DNA from: Hymenobacter edaphi
GTDB taxonomy: Bacteria; Bacteroidota; Bacteroidia; Cytophagales; Hymenobacteraceae
Reading direction: 5' to 3'
Assembly: GCF_003258365.1 (NCBI RefSeq)
Contig: NZ_QHKM01000001.1
Location: 372,001 to 436,000, forward strand
Length of the DNA stretch: 64,000 nt
In this document: positions 1 through 7,794 of the stretch, one piece after another
Position numbering within the stretch: position 1 is the first letter of the stretch
Layout of the letters: every line of letters begins with the position of its first letter
Made by a program: the position numbers and the translations under genes
The notes under the pieces: generated by a model
Seen by the model: only the letters and a program-made list of their open reading frames with translations
Database searches by the model: none
What the model was told of the DNA's origin: nothing

Positions 1-49
1 GGAGCGGGCGAATCATGCGGCGAAGGTACTGCCCCGCCTGATTTGCCGC

Positions 50-478
50 CTAGGCCACCGCCGCGTCGTGGCTGGCGCAGAGCTGCAGCCAGCGGCGGGC
101 CTCGGCTTCGCTGGTGAAGCGGGCCAGCTGGTAGGGGCGCCGGTCGTAGTGCGAGAGGTCGGCAATGCGCAGGTCGGCCAGGGCGCCGGCCAGCTGGTGC
201 GGCGCCATGAGCAGGGCCAGGTAGGTGATGCCGCCGAGGGTGGCCGGCAGCTGCGGCAAAAACTCCTCGCGCATCCACTGCACGTCGCCGGCGTCGAGGC
301 CCACGCGGCGCGGGGAGGTGTCAATCAGCCAGTAGCGGCACAGGTGCTTGGTGGCTACGTCGAGCAGGCGGGCGTAGCCGCGGCCCAGCTCGAAGGGCAT
401 CACCATGCGCTGCCAGCGGCCGGTGAGCACACCGGTTTCGGCGTCGTAGTTGACGGTGAGGTAGTCGGACGTGGGCAT
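50..478 (-). CDS. STAS/SEC14-like hypothetical protein
   Basis: A 142-residue soluble protein without a signal peptide or membrane segment. The central pattern (YWLIDTSPR, then VQWMREEFLPQL, then ITYLALLMAP) resembles the small STAS/SEC14-like proteins common in Hymenobacter and relatives, whose role is unknown. I start it at the Met of MPTSDYLTV, because the longer in-frame start adds a Cys-rich stretch unlike the family. It is transcribed toward the window edge and is separated from amn by about 120 bases. The family assignment is recognition by pattern only; the reading frame itself looks sound because of its regular composition and lack of a better frame on either strand. Confidence 0.65.
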   Translation of the reverse strand: MPTSDYLTVNYDAETGVLTGRWQRMVMPFELGRGYARLLDVATKHLCRYWLIDTSPRRVGLDAGDVQWMREEFLPQLPATLGGITYLALLMAPHQLAGALADLRIADLSHYDRRPYQLARFTSEAEARRWLQLCASHDAAVA

Positions 479-597
479 GAGCAGGCTGACGAGAGAACGG
501 CAAAAATAGCAAGACCCCGGCAATTTTGCCGAGGTCTTGCGGTAAATCAGCCAACAAAAACCGCGTTCAGTACCACGCGGCTCCGGCAGGCGCGGGC

Positions 598-1371
598 CTA
601 TTCGAAGCGCATGTGCTTCACCGATTCGCCCGAGTTTTTCAGCTCCAGCAAGGACTCAATGCCGATCTGCAGGTGCGAGGTAACGTAATCGGAGGTGACT
701 TTCTTGTCGCTTTCGGCCGTTTTCACGCCCTCCGGCGTCATCGGCTCGTCCGACACCAGCAGCAGGGCGCCGTGGGGAATTTCGTTGGCGAAGCCCACCA
801 CGAAGATGGTAGCCGTTTCCATGTCCACGGCCATGGCCCGGATCTGGCGCAGGTAGTCCTTGAAGCCCTCGTCGTGCTCCCACACGCGGCGGTTGGTGGT
901 GTACACCGTGCCCGTCCAGTAGTCCTTCTCGTGCTTCTTGATCATCGACGACACGGCCCGCTGCAGGCGGAAGGAGGGCAGGGCCGGAATTTCCGGGGGC
1001 AGGTAGTCATCCGACGTACCCTCGCCGCGGATGGCGGCGATGGGCAGGATCAGGTCGCCCACGCGGGTGTTGTGCTTCAGGCCGCCGCACTTGCCCAGAA
1101 ACAGGGCCGCCTTGGGCTTGATGGCCGAGAGCAGGTCCATCACGGTGGCGGCCATGGCCGAGCCCATGCCGAAGTTGATGATGGTGATGCCATTGGCCGT
1201 GGCCGTCTGCATGGGCTTGTCGAGCCCGCGAATCGGCACGCCGAACTGCTGGGCAAACATTTCCACGTAGTTGATGAAGTTGGTCAGCAGGATGTACTGG
1301 CCAAACTCCTCCAGCGGCACGCCCGTGTAGCGTGGCAGCCAGTTCTTGACGATGTCTGGTTTGGTTTTCAT
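598..1371 (-). CDS. amn: AMP nucleosidase
   Basis: Hydrolyses AMP to adenine and ribose 5-phosphate in purine salvage and adenylate control; cytoplasmic. The 257 residues form a nucleoside phosphorylase-type fold: GKCGGLK near residue 93 and the MAVDMETATIF segment with its substrate-binding Met-Glu pair are both visible, followed by VSDEPMTPEG. The length matches the short Bacteroidota form; the E. coli enzyme is about 480 residues because it carries an extra N-terminal domain. It stands alone, and its upstream side is occupied by an octamer-array inverted repeat that begins about 25 bases before the start codon. Confusion with another member of the PNP/UDP phosphorylase family is possible but less likely. 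Confidence 0.88.
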   Translation of the reverse strand: MKTKPDIVKNWLPRYTGVPLEEFGQYILLTNFINYVEMFAQQFGVPIRGLDKPMQTATANGITIINFGMGSAMAATVMDLLSAIKPKAALFLGKCGGLKHNTRVGDLILPIAAIRGEGTSDDYLPPEIPALPSFRLQRAVSSMIKKHEKDYWTGTVYTTNRRVWEHDEGFKDYLRQIRAMAVDMETATIFVVGFANEIPHGALLLVSDEPMTPEGVKTAESDKKVTSDYVTSHLQIGIESLLELKNSGESVKHMRFE

Positions 1372-1397
1372 GTATTGTGGGAAGGGGTCTTGGCTAA

Positions 1398-1503
1398 ATT
1401 GTTGGATTGTTGCATTGTTAAATTGTTGACTAGTTGAAGTTTAGGTGCGGGCTTACAGAACAGCCAGCAATTTGACAATTCAACAATGAAGCAATGCTAA
1501 TTG
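1398..1503. repeat. Octamer-array inverted repeat (ATTGTTGN type)
   Basis: The left arm reads as successive 8-base units ATTGTTGG, ATTGTTGC, ATTGTTAA, ATTGTTGA. The right arm carries complementary 8-base units AGCAATTT, GACAATTC, AACAATGA, AGCAATGC. The arms are separated by about 35 bases of ordinary sequence. It lies between the divergent amn and HsdR-N genes and is strikingly AT-rich against its GC-rich surroundings. It shares its architecture, but not its sequence, with the elements at 6950, 7702, 16857, 41096 and 56739. Confidence 0.75.
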
Positions 1504-1515
1504 GGTACAAAAAAA

Positions 1516-1540
1516 CCGTCGTGCATGTGCTGAACGACGG
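1516..1540 (-). terminator. Orphan hairpin with minus-strand T tract
   Basis: Seven-base arms CCGTCGT/ACGACGG are followed on the minus strand by seven T. It looks like an intrinsic terminator for leftward transcription, yet no leftward gene lies upstream of it; the next gene to the right is transcribed rightward. It may be a relic or may stop transcription escaping leftward from the HsdR-N promoter. Confidence 0.35.
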
Positions 1541-1583
1541 CTCTGCGAAGCGAAAAGCGGGTGCAGGAGCCTGACTTGTGCCG

Positions 1584-1591
1584 TACCTTTG
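1584..1591 (+). promoter_or_regulatory. Bacteroidota -7 box (TACCTTTG)
   Basis: Matches TAnnTTTG and ends six bases before the ATG at 1598, so the transcript would be nearly leaderless. No convincing -33 TTTG is seen at the usual spacing. Confidence 0.4.
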
Positions 1592-1597
1592 GAGGTG

Positions 1598-2077
1598 ATG
1601 CAAGCGTTGAACCTGCCGCCTTTCGCCCACAAACTTACGCAATCCGGCGCAAATCTGCTGATCTGGGACGCGCTGCGCCGCCGCCACGTGGTGTGCACGC
1701 CCGAGGAATGGGTGCGCCAGCACGTGGTCCATTACCTGGTGGAGCACCTGGGCTACCCCCGCGGCCTGCTCAGCCTGGAGCGCGGCCACACCTACAACAC
1801 CCGCCGCAAGCGTACCGACCTGCACGCCCTCGGCCCCGACGGCCAGCCCCTGCTGCTGGTGGAGTGCAAAGCCGCCGCGGTGCCGCTGACGCCGGCCGTG
1901 ACCATGCAGATTGCCACCTACAACCAGACCGTGGGCGCCCCGCTGATGCTGGTGACCAACGGCGTGCAGCACTACTGCTGGCGCGTGCACCCGCTGGCGC
2001 GCACCACCCAGGCCCTCACGTTCATTCCCACCTACGCCGAAGCCTTGGAGCTGCTGGCCGTGGCCCGGCCGCAGTAA
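1598..2077 (+). CDS. Type I restriction HsdR N-terminal-like (PD-(D/E)XK) protein
   Basis: A 159-residue stand-alone protein matching the HsdR N-terminal domain family found as a single-domain protein across Bacteroidota. The nuclease-fold signature is visible as Asp74 in RRKRTDL, then Glu89-x-Lys91 in LLLVECK. In real restriction enzymes this fold cleaves DNA, but no helicase, specificity or methylase subunit lies nearby, so its role here is unknown and it need not be a restriction enzyme. The ATG at 1598 is chosen over a TTG three codons upstream because the -7 box overlaps the latter. The archaemetzincin-like gene starts three bases after its stop, so the two probably form an operon. Confidence 0.8.
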   Translation: MQALNLPPFAHKLTQSGANLLIWDALRRRHVVCTPEEWVRQHVVHYLVEHLGYPRGLLSLERGHTYNTRRKRTDLHALGPDGQPLLLVECKAAAVPLTPAVTMQIATYNQTVGAPLMLVTNGVQHYCWRVHPLARTTQALTFIPTYAEALELLAVARPQ

Positions 2078-2080
2078 CCC

Positions 2081-2665
2081 ATGCTGGTTCGGCTGCTGCT
2101 CACGGCGCTGCTGCTCGGCGCGGCCACGGGGTGCCGGCGCGGCCCCGAGGTGGTGTACCTCACCGCTTTCGAGGGCGTAACGCCGGCGCAAGTGACAATG
2201 GTCCAACGCGCTATCGGTGCGTTTTACGGCCGGTCGGTGCGCCTGCTGCCTGTGCAGCGCCACCGCCCGGCTAGCCTCTGCCCGGTGCGCCACCGCCACC
2301 GCGCCCGCCTGGTGTTGGAGCAGCTACAGGCGCTGCTGCCCGACAGCACCGACGGCAAAATCCTGGCGCTGACGACCCGGGACGTGGAAATCGAGGAGGG
2401 GCCGCGGCGGCCGCACTGGGGCGTGTTCGGGCTGGCCAATGAGCTGGGCGGCAATGCCGGCGTGGTGTCCACCTTCCGCCTGCAGGGCCGCGCCGACCGC
2501 CTGCGCAAAGTCAGCCTGCACGAAATCGGCCACCTGCTGAGCCTGCCGCACTGCCGCTCGGGCCTGGCTACCTGCGTGATGCAGGACGCCCGCGGCCGGG
2601 GCGCCACCGTCGACCGCACGCGGGCGCGGCTCTGCGCCGACTGCCGGGCCCGGCTGGCGTGGTAG
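2081..2665 (+). CDS. Archaemetzincin-like zinc metalloprotease, probable lipoprotein
   Basis: A 194-residue protein with a short hydrophobic leader ending at Cys18 (ATGC), a weak lipobox that suggests a lipid anchor. It contains the archaemetzincin zinc signature: HEIGH at 147-151, a third His at 157 followed directly by Cys158, then Cys165-x-Met167 and Cys185-x-x-Cys188. In archaemetzincins the HExxHxxxxxH part binds catalytic zinc and the four cysteines bind a second zinc. Physiological substrates of bacterial archaemetzincins are not known. The N-terminal membrane anchor would place it outside the cytoplasm, which is unusual. The gene follows the HsdR-N-like gene with a three-base gap, suggesting co-transcription. 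Confidence 0.82.
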   Translation: MLVRLLLTALLLGAATGCRRGPEVVYLTAFEGVTPAQVTMVQRAIGAFYGRSVRLLPVQRHRPASLCPVRHRHRARLVLEQLQALLPDSTDGKILALTTRDVEIEEGPRRPHWGVFGLANELGGNAGVVSTFRLQGRADRLRKVSLHEIGHLLSLPHCRSGLATCVMQDARGRGATVDRTRARLCADCRARLAW

Positions 2666-2786
2666 GGTGCCGGATTGGTACCGAACCACGGACCGGCGGG
2701 ATTATTTTGTGCCCAGCGGAGGCCAATCAGCGCCAAAATCGGCTACCTTCCGGCTAGGTGCCGCCGCAACCACTGCACCCCCGCTT

Positions 2787-4634
2787 ATGGTCGAAAGCGA
2801 CGTCACTCCCCTCGGGGCGCCACCGGCCGCCCTGGTTTACCTCAACGGCCAGGGCGAATTCGTGCACGGCAACGAGGCTTTTGCGGCCCTGACCGGCCAT
2901 TTGCCAGCCGGCCTGCCCGGGCAATCGTTGCTGGCACTGGTCGAGCCCGCGGCGGCCGCGGCCGCACTGCCGGTGCTGCGCCGCGGCCTCGGCGGCGAAA
3001 CGCTGACCTGCGAAGTGCCCCTGCGCACGGCGGCCGGCCGCTACGAGCGGTTTGCCCTCACCATGTTTCCGCTGCACCCCACGGCCGCGGCCGGCACCGG
3101 GGCCCTGGTGCGCCCGGCCGGCGCGCTGCCCGCGGCGGCCGTGCAGGAGCGCGAAAAGCAGCTCTCCATCATCTTCGAAACCATTGCCGACGTGATTTTC
3201 GTGCTGAAGGTGGAAGGCTCCGGCCAGTACCGCTTTCAGTTCGTGAACCACGCCTTCACGCGCATCACCGGGCTCAGCCCCGAGCTGGTGGTGGGCAAGC
3301 TGGTGACCGAGGTCATTCCCGAACCCTCGCTGAGCCTGGTATTGGGTCATTACCAGCAGGCCGTGCAAACCGGCCAACCCGTACGCTGGGTCGAAACCTC
3401 GGACTACCCCTCGGGCCGGGTGGTGGGCGAGGTGAGCGTGAAACCCGTGTTCGACGCCCGCGGGCAGTGCAGCCAGCTGGTGGGCGTAGTGCACGACCTA
3501 ACCGAGCAGCAGCAGGCCGAGCACGCCCTGCGCGACAGCAACGAGCGGTTTCGCTACGCCCTCAAGGCCACCACCGACGCGCTCTACGACTGGGACGTGG
3601 CCGCCGACACGCTTTTCTGGGGCGAAGGCTTCGAGGAGTTGTTTGGCTACCACCTCGCCCAAAACCCGACGCCCTTCCACCAGTGGTCGGGGCACGTACA
3701 CCCCGAGGATGCGCCGCGCACCGTCGACGACCTGCGCCACACGGCCCTGCACACCGCGCGCACCCGCTGGCAGCAGGAATACCGCTTTCAGCGCGCCGAC
3801 GGCAGCTGGGCCGCCGTGTTCGACCGCGGCTACCTGCTGCGCGACGCCGCGGGGCAAGCCGTACGCATGATCGGGGCCATGCAGGATATTTCGGAGCGCA
3901 AGGAGGCCGAGCGGCGGCAGCAGCAGCTGGCCCAGGAGCTGTTTCAGCACAACGCCGACCTGCAGCAGTTCACCTACGTCGTGTCGCACAACCTGCGCGC
4001 TCCGCTGGCCAACGCCACGGGCTTTGCCGGGCTGCTGAGCCGCCTGCAGCCCGGCGCGCCCGAGTTCGGGCAGGCCATCGAGCACCTGCACACCAGCCTG
4101 CGCCGCGTCGATGAGGTGCTGCGCGACCTGAACACCATCCTGTCGGTGCGGGGCCAGGCCCTGCTGGCCGAGCCCGAGCCCGTGGCGCTGACCGACGTGC
4201 TGGGCGAAGTCACCGATCTGCTGGTGGAAGACCTGGCCAACTGCGGCGGCGAAATCCACAACGAGCTGCCGGCCGGCCTGCGCGTGCTGGGCCGCCGGGC
4301 CTACTTCCACAGCATCTTCTACAACCTGCTGGCCAACGCCATCAAGTACCGGGCACCGCAGCGCGCCCTGCGCGTGATTATCAGCGCCGAGCCGCCCGCC
4401 GAGGACTTCGTCACGCTCCGCGTGGCCGACAACGGCGCCGGCTTCGACGCCGGCCGGACCGGCACCGACGCTTTTCAGCTCTACCAGCGCTTCAACAAGG
4501 CGGTGCCCGGCCGGGGCATCGGCCTGTTTTTGGTGAAAGCGCACACCGAATCGATGGGCGGCCGCGTGACCGTAGTGAGCCAAGTCGGTCAGGGTACTAC
4601 CTTTACGTTGCAGTTCCGCTTGCCCGCCGCATGA
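2787..4634 (+). CDS. PAS-domain sensor histidine kinase
   Basis: A 615-residue cytoplasmic kinase with no membrane segment. Three PAS-like regions occupy about 10-110, 115-250 and 255-385; the third ends in a typical PAC motif (RMIGAMQDISERKEAE). A helix then leads into the dimerisation domain with phospho-acceptor His401 (YVVSHNLRAP). The ATPase domain shows the N box (FYNLLANAIKY), G1 box (VADNGAGFD) and G2 box (GRGIGLFLVKA). The start at 2787 is preferred to an upstream in-frame ATG that would add a non-conserved 40-residue tail. Its end overlaps the next gene, a response regulator, by four bases (ATGA), so the two are almost certainly translated together and work as a pair. The signal is unknown. 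Confidence 0.88.
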   Translation: MVESDVTPLGAPPAALVYLNGQGEFVHGNEAFAALTGHLPAGLPGQSLLALVEPAAAAAALPVLRRGLGGETLTCEVPLRTAAGRYERFALTMFPLHPTAAAGTGALVRPAGALPAAAVQEREKQLSIIFETIADVIFVLKVEGSGQYRFQFVNHAFTRITGLSPELVVGKLVTEVIPEPSLSLVLGHYQQAVQTGQPVRWVETSDYPSGRVVGEVSVKPVFDARGQCSQLVGVVHDLTEQQQAEHALRDSNERFRYALKATTDALYDWDVAADTLFWGEGFEELFGYHLAQNPTPFHQWSGHVHPEDAPRTVDDLRHTALHTARTRWQQEYRFQRADGSWAAVFDRGYLLRDAAGQAVRMIGAMQDISERKEAERRQQQLAQELFQHNADLQQFTYVVSHNLRAPLANATGFAGLLSRLQPGAPEFGQAIEHLHTSLRRVDEVLRDLNTILSVRGQALLAEPEPVALTDVLGEVTDLLVEDLANCGGEIHNELPAGLRVLGRRAYFHSIFYNLLANAIKYRAPQRALRVIISAEPPAEDFVTLRVADNGAGFDAGRTGTDAFQLYQRFNKAVPGRGIGLFLVKAHTESMGGRVTVVSQVGQGTTFTLQFRLPAA

Positions 4635-5023
4635 CGATTTATTTGATCGACGACGACTCCCTGGGTAATTACCTGACCGAAGCCTTGCTGAGGCTGGAAA
4701 ACTTTGCCAGCCAGATTCGCACCTACGAATCGGCCGAGGACGCGCTGGTGGAGCTGCTGCGGGCCCCCGTGCCGCCCCGCGTCATCTTCTTGGACCTGAA
4801 CATGCCCGTGATGAGCGGCTGGGACTTTCTCGAAGCTCTGGCGCCCCACCGCCCCCGCCTGCTGGGCCAGTGCCACATCTACATCCTCACCTCGTCCCTG
4901 GCGTTGTCGGACATGGAGAAGGCGCGCACCTACGACCTGGTGAGCGGCCTCATCCACAAGCCCATCGACCGGGAGGAAATCCGCGCCATTCAGGCCGAGC
5001 TGACCGCCGAAGACCACAGCTAA
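4631..5023 (+). CDS. CheY-like single-domain response regulator
   Basis: 130 residues consisting only of a receiver domain: acidic cluster Asp7-Asp8-Asp9, phospho-acceptor Asp55 (IFLDLNMPVMSGW), Thr87 and Lys110 (IHKPI). No output domain follows, so it probably acts by protein-protein contact or as a phosphate relay. The start codon overlaps the end of the kinase gene, giving tight coupling. It is convergent with the sulfatase-fold gene, whose stop lies nine bases away with no strong terminator between them. Confidence 0.9.
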   Translation: MTIYLIDDDSLGNYLTEALLRLENFASQIRTYESAEDALVELLRAPVPPRVIFLDLNMPVMSGWDFLEALAPHRPRLLGQCHIYILTSSLALSDMEKARTYDLVSGLIHKPIDREEIRAIQAELTAEDHS

Positions 5024-5032
5024 AGCTAAAAG

Positions 5033-6946
5033 CTACGGCGCCGGCTGGCGGTACAGCGAGTTGTCGAGCAGGCCGGTGGTGAAGTATTGCGCCACGGCCC
5101 GCAGCTCGTCGCCGTACTGTTGCAGTTTGGCGGCCGGCGGGTTGGGCAGGGGCTGGGCGGGCAGCTGGTGGGTGCGGTAGGGGTAGAGGCGCACCTGATT
5201 ATCGGCGGTCAGCTCGGTCACGTAGTCGTGGTGCACGAGGTAGTGCGCGCCGTTGGAGAGGAACAGAGCCCGGCCGGGTGCCTGCCCATCGAACACCGAG
5301 TAGCCGAAGGGCAGCAGCTGCCGGCTGTCGGCCCCGAAGCCCAGGGCGTCGAGCACGGTGGCGGGCACGTCGGCCTGCTGGGTGATGCGGTGCGCGTCGG
5401 CCGGGGGCAGCGGGCGGCCGGGGTGAAAGAGCAGCAGCGGCGTTTTATGCTCCCCGAGCAGGTTCTGGTAGGTGGGCGCCTGGCTCTGCGAAGTGTGGTC
5501 GGCCAACAGCACAAACAGCGTGTTGCGGTACCAGGGCTGCCGGCTGGCCGTCTGGAAAAAGCGGCGCAGCGCGTAATCGGCGTACTCGATGGAGGCGTGA
5601 ATTTCCAGCGGGCCGGGCCGGAAGCGGCCCCGGTACTGCGGCGGCACCGGAAACGGGTCGTGGGAAGTGAGCGTGAAGACCGTGGAAAAAAACGGCGGCC
5701 GCTGCCGGCCGAGCTGCCCGGCAAAATACTGCAGGTAGGGCTCGTCGTAGATACCCCAGTGCCCGTCGAAATCCGGGCTTTGGGTGCCGCCGGGGTATTC
5801 TTCCAGGCCGTAGTACTGCTGCACGCCCGCCTTGCCGCTGAACACGTTGAAGCCCATCGTGCCGTTTTGGGCGCCGTGAAAGACGGAAGTGGCGTAGCCG
5901 CGGCGGCCCAGCAGCTCGCCCAGGCCGTGCAGCTCGTCGGTCTGGAAGTTGGAGGTGATAAAGGCCGACTCCATCAGCGCCGGCAGCCCCGCCAGCACCG
6001 CCGGCAAGGCCTCGATGGAGCGCTGCCCGTTGGCGTAATGCTCGCGCATGAGCAGCGCCCCCGGGCTCGTGGCCAGCGAATCGAAAAACGGCGTGTAGCT
6101 GCGCTGGCCAGGGTTTTCGACGCCGTTGTACTCCGAGGCGAAGCTTTCCACCAGCAGAATCACCACGTTGTCGGGCGTCGGGTTCGGCCGCGGGGCGGGG
6201 TAGTGGGCCGCCAGGGCCCGCTGCAGCTCGGCCGCCGAGGCAAAGTACGCGGGCCGCTCCAGCGTCTTCTGCCCGATGCTCTTGATAAAGGTGAAGGTGC
6301 TGTTCAGGGCCACGTGGCCGAGGGCGGGCGGCGTCTGCACGAAGGCGTGGCCGGGGCGCAGGGGCTTAAGCTGCAGCCCGCCACGGACGCCGAGCACCGC
6401 CAGCGCGGCCACCAGGCTCACTTCCGCCATGGCCCAGGCCATGCGCCACAGTGCCGGGCGCGGCTTGGGGGCGGGCGCCGCGCCGGGCATGGGGTAGCCG
6501 TACCACAGCAGCCCCAGCAGCAGCAGAAACGGCAGCAGCAGAAACCAGTAGTGCCCGACGAGCTGCCCGGCCTGCCGCTCAATGTCGCCGGTGATGGTGA
6601 ACAGCTCGTCGGAGGTGCGCCGGCCGATGAACTTGAAGTACTGGCTGTCGATGATGTTCAGGGCCAGGCCCGGCGCATTCAGCACCAGGTACAGCCCGCG
6701 CAGAAGCTGCTGCCAGCCCCGCCCGTACGAGGGCACGAACGAGAGCAGGATAAACGGCACGTTCACCAGCAGCAGCGCCGACAAATCGAACCGGAAGCCG
6801 TGCCAGAAGGCCAGCGCCGTCTGCCCCGCCGAGGCCTCCGCGAAAGCGCCGTAGTTGGCCGCGTAGAACCCGAGGCGCAGCAGCAGGTACGCCGCCAGCA
6901 GCAGCGAAAACCGGCGCAGCAGCAGCCAAAGCAGGGGAGAGGGCAT
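5033..6946 (-). CDS. LTA synthase-like sulfatase/phosphoglycerol transferase family membrane protein
   Basis: A 637-residue protein with about five N-terminal hydrophobic helices (roughly residues 5-190) followed by a periplasmic alkaline-phosphatase-fold domain. The domain opens with NVVILLVESFASEYNG, whose Glu is the usual metal ligand. It continues with NGQRSIEALPAVL, where Ser occupies the position of the nucleophile (Thr in LtaS), and later shows HGAQNGTMGFN and LLADHTSQSQ with metal-binding His/Asp residues. Related proteins transfer phosphoglycerol or phosphoethanolamine to envelope glycans or lipids. Bacteroidota have no lipoteichoic acid, so the acceptor here is unknown. The start codon lies three bases from an octamer-array repeat that forms its whole upstream spacer. 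Confidence 0.82.
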   Translation of the reverse strand: MPSPLLWLLLRRFSLLLAAYLLLRLGFYAANYGAFAEASAGQTALAFWHGFRFDLSALLLVNVPFILLSFVPSYGRGWQQLLRGLYLVLNAPGLALNIIDSQYFKFIGRRTSDELFTITGDIERQAGQLVGHYWFLLLPFLLLLGLLWYGYPMPGAAPAPKPRPALWRMAWAMAEVSLVAALAVLGVRGGLQLKPLRPGHAFVQTPPALGHVALNSTFTFIKSIGQKTLERPAYFASAAELQRALAAHYPAPRPNPTPDNVVILLVESFASEYNGVENPGQRSYTPFFDSLATSPGALLMREHYANGQRSIEALPAVLAGLPALMESAFITSNFQTDELHGLGELLGRRGYATSVFHGAQNGTMGFNVFSGKAGVQQYYGLEEYPGGTQSPDFDGHWGIYDEPYLQYFAGQLGRQRPPFFSTVFTLTSHDPFPVPPQYRGRFRPGPLEIHASIEYADYALRRFFQTASRQPWYRNTLFVLLADHTSQSQAPTYQNLLGEHKTPLLLFHPGRPLPPADAHRITQQADVPATVLDALGFGADSRQLLPFGYSVFDGQAPGRALFLSNGAHYLVHHDYVTELTADNQVRLYPYRTHQLPAQPLPNPPAAKLQQYGDELRAVAQYFTTGLLDNSLYRQPAP

Positions 6947-6949
6947 TAA

Positions 6950-7037
6950 GGTGAAATGGTGAAATAGGGAAATGGTGAGTGATGTTCTGGTGTGTCGAAT
7001 GTCGAACTCACCAGTTCACCAGCTCACCAAATCACCA
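6950..7037. repeat. Octamer-array inverted repeat (GGTGAAAT type), fills an entire intergenic gap
   Basis: Left units: GGTGAAAT, GGTGAAAT, AGGGAAAT, GGTGAGTG. Right units: ACTCACCA, GTTCACCA, GCTCACCA, AATCACCA. A roughly 24-base non-repetitive centre separates them. It begins three bases from the sulfatase-fold start codon and ends directly at the stop codon of the SMI1-like gene, so it is the complete spacer between two genes. It is the same sequence family as 16857 (inside rnpB) and 41096 (trpG/trpD). Confidence 0.8.
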
Positions 7038-7637
7038 CTAGTAGTCCTTGCGCAGGCGGATCTGCTGGCCGGGCTTGAGCTTGATGATCTGCTTGTAGAG
7101 GTGGGCCAGGGAGTGCAGGCGCACCTCCGTGGGCATGCGCGTCAGCTCGAAGCTTTCGTCCTCGCTCTTCACGCACACCGGCGGGTAGATGGCCAGCAGC
7201 TCGCCGGGCTGCAGCAGGGCGCCGTATTCCATGAATTGGCCCACCGGGCCCAGGTCCAGGGCCTTGTCGGGGAAGCGCTGCACGCCCTCGATGAAGCCGG
7301 AGAAGTTGACGCCCAGGGGCTGGATTTCGCCGGTTTCCGCGTCCAGGAAGATGACCTCGCCGCGGCGCATCAGAAACTGGTTGCCCACCGCGTCCTCGGC
7401 GAAGGGCAGGTCGGAGCGCTTCACGTTGCGGTAGTTGCGCCAGAAAGCGTTGGGGCCGTCCCAGGTTTCGCGGATGCTGTGCCAGAGCGGCTCCTTGCAG
7501 CAGCCGCGGATGTGCAGCGCGCCGTAGTACGCCACCAAGCCGTTATTCTGCAGCATAAACGACTGCATATCAAACGGCAGCAGCTTGAAGGTGGCCGCGT
7601 CGGATACGGGCTCCCCGATGTAGGTAATGTCTTTCAT
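7038..7637 (-). CDS. SMI1/KNR4 (SUKH)-like hypothetical protein
   Basis: A 199-residue soluble protein. The stretch from YIGEPVSDAATF through YYGALHIRG to FLDAETGEIQPLG, and then FSGFIEGV, fits the SMI1/KNR4-like (SUKH) fold, which often occurs as immunity or scaffold proteins. No toxin gene is adjacent, so an immunity role is not supported here. The ATG at 7637 is used; a TTG two codons earlier is possible. It lies downstream of alanine dehydrogenase on the same strand, separated by a terminator hairpin and an AT-rich repeat, so it is probably transcribed separately. Confidence 0.7.
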   Translation of the reverse strand: MKDITYIGEPVSDAATFKLLPFDMQSFMLQNNGLVAYYGALHIRGCCKEPLWHSIRETWDGPNAFWRNYRNVKRSDLPFAEDAVGNQFLMRRGEVIFLDAETGEIQPLGVNFSGFIEGVQRFPDKALDLGPVGQFMEYGALLQPGELLAIYPPVCVKSEDESFELTRMPTEVRLHSLAHLYKQIIKLKPGQQIRLRKDY

Positions 7638-7660
7638 AAGCAAAAGGAAAGCAGTTCAGC

Positions 7661-7698
7661 AAAAAGCCTCCCCGGCCACAATTGGGCGGGAAGGCTTT
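7661..7698 (-). terminator. Terminator between ald and the SMI1-like gene
   Basis: Arms AAAGCCT/AGGCTTT with a second CCC/GGG block, followed on the minus strand by a short T run. It probably ends ald transcription. It lies only about 25 bases upstream of the next start codon, so a regulatory role cannot be excluded. Confidence 0.5.
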
Positions 7699-7701
7699 GA
7701 G

Positions 7702-7794
7702 TAATTAACAATTAAGAATGAAGAATTAATTATTGAATCGGGCAGACGCCGAAACAGCAATTGTTAATTCTTCATTCTTAATTATCAATTGAAG
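7702..7794. repeat. Heptamer-array inverted repeat (ATTAAGA type)
   Basis: Left units of seven bases: ATTAACA, ATTAAGA, ATGAAGA, ATTAATT. Right units: TGTTAAT, TCTTCAT, TCTTAAT, TATCAAT. The centre is ordinary GC-rich sequence of about 20 bases. The element ends immediately before the stop codon of ald. It has the same layout as the octamer arrays but a period of seven. Confidence 0.75.

Noticed and set aside
1598-2077. Type I restriction-modification system
   Set aside because: Only an HsdR N-terminal-like domain is present; there is no helicase, specificity subunit or methyltransferase.
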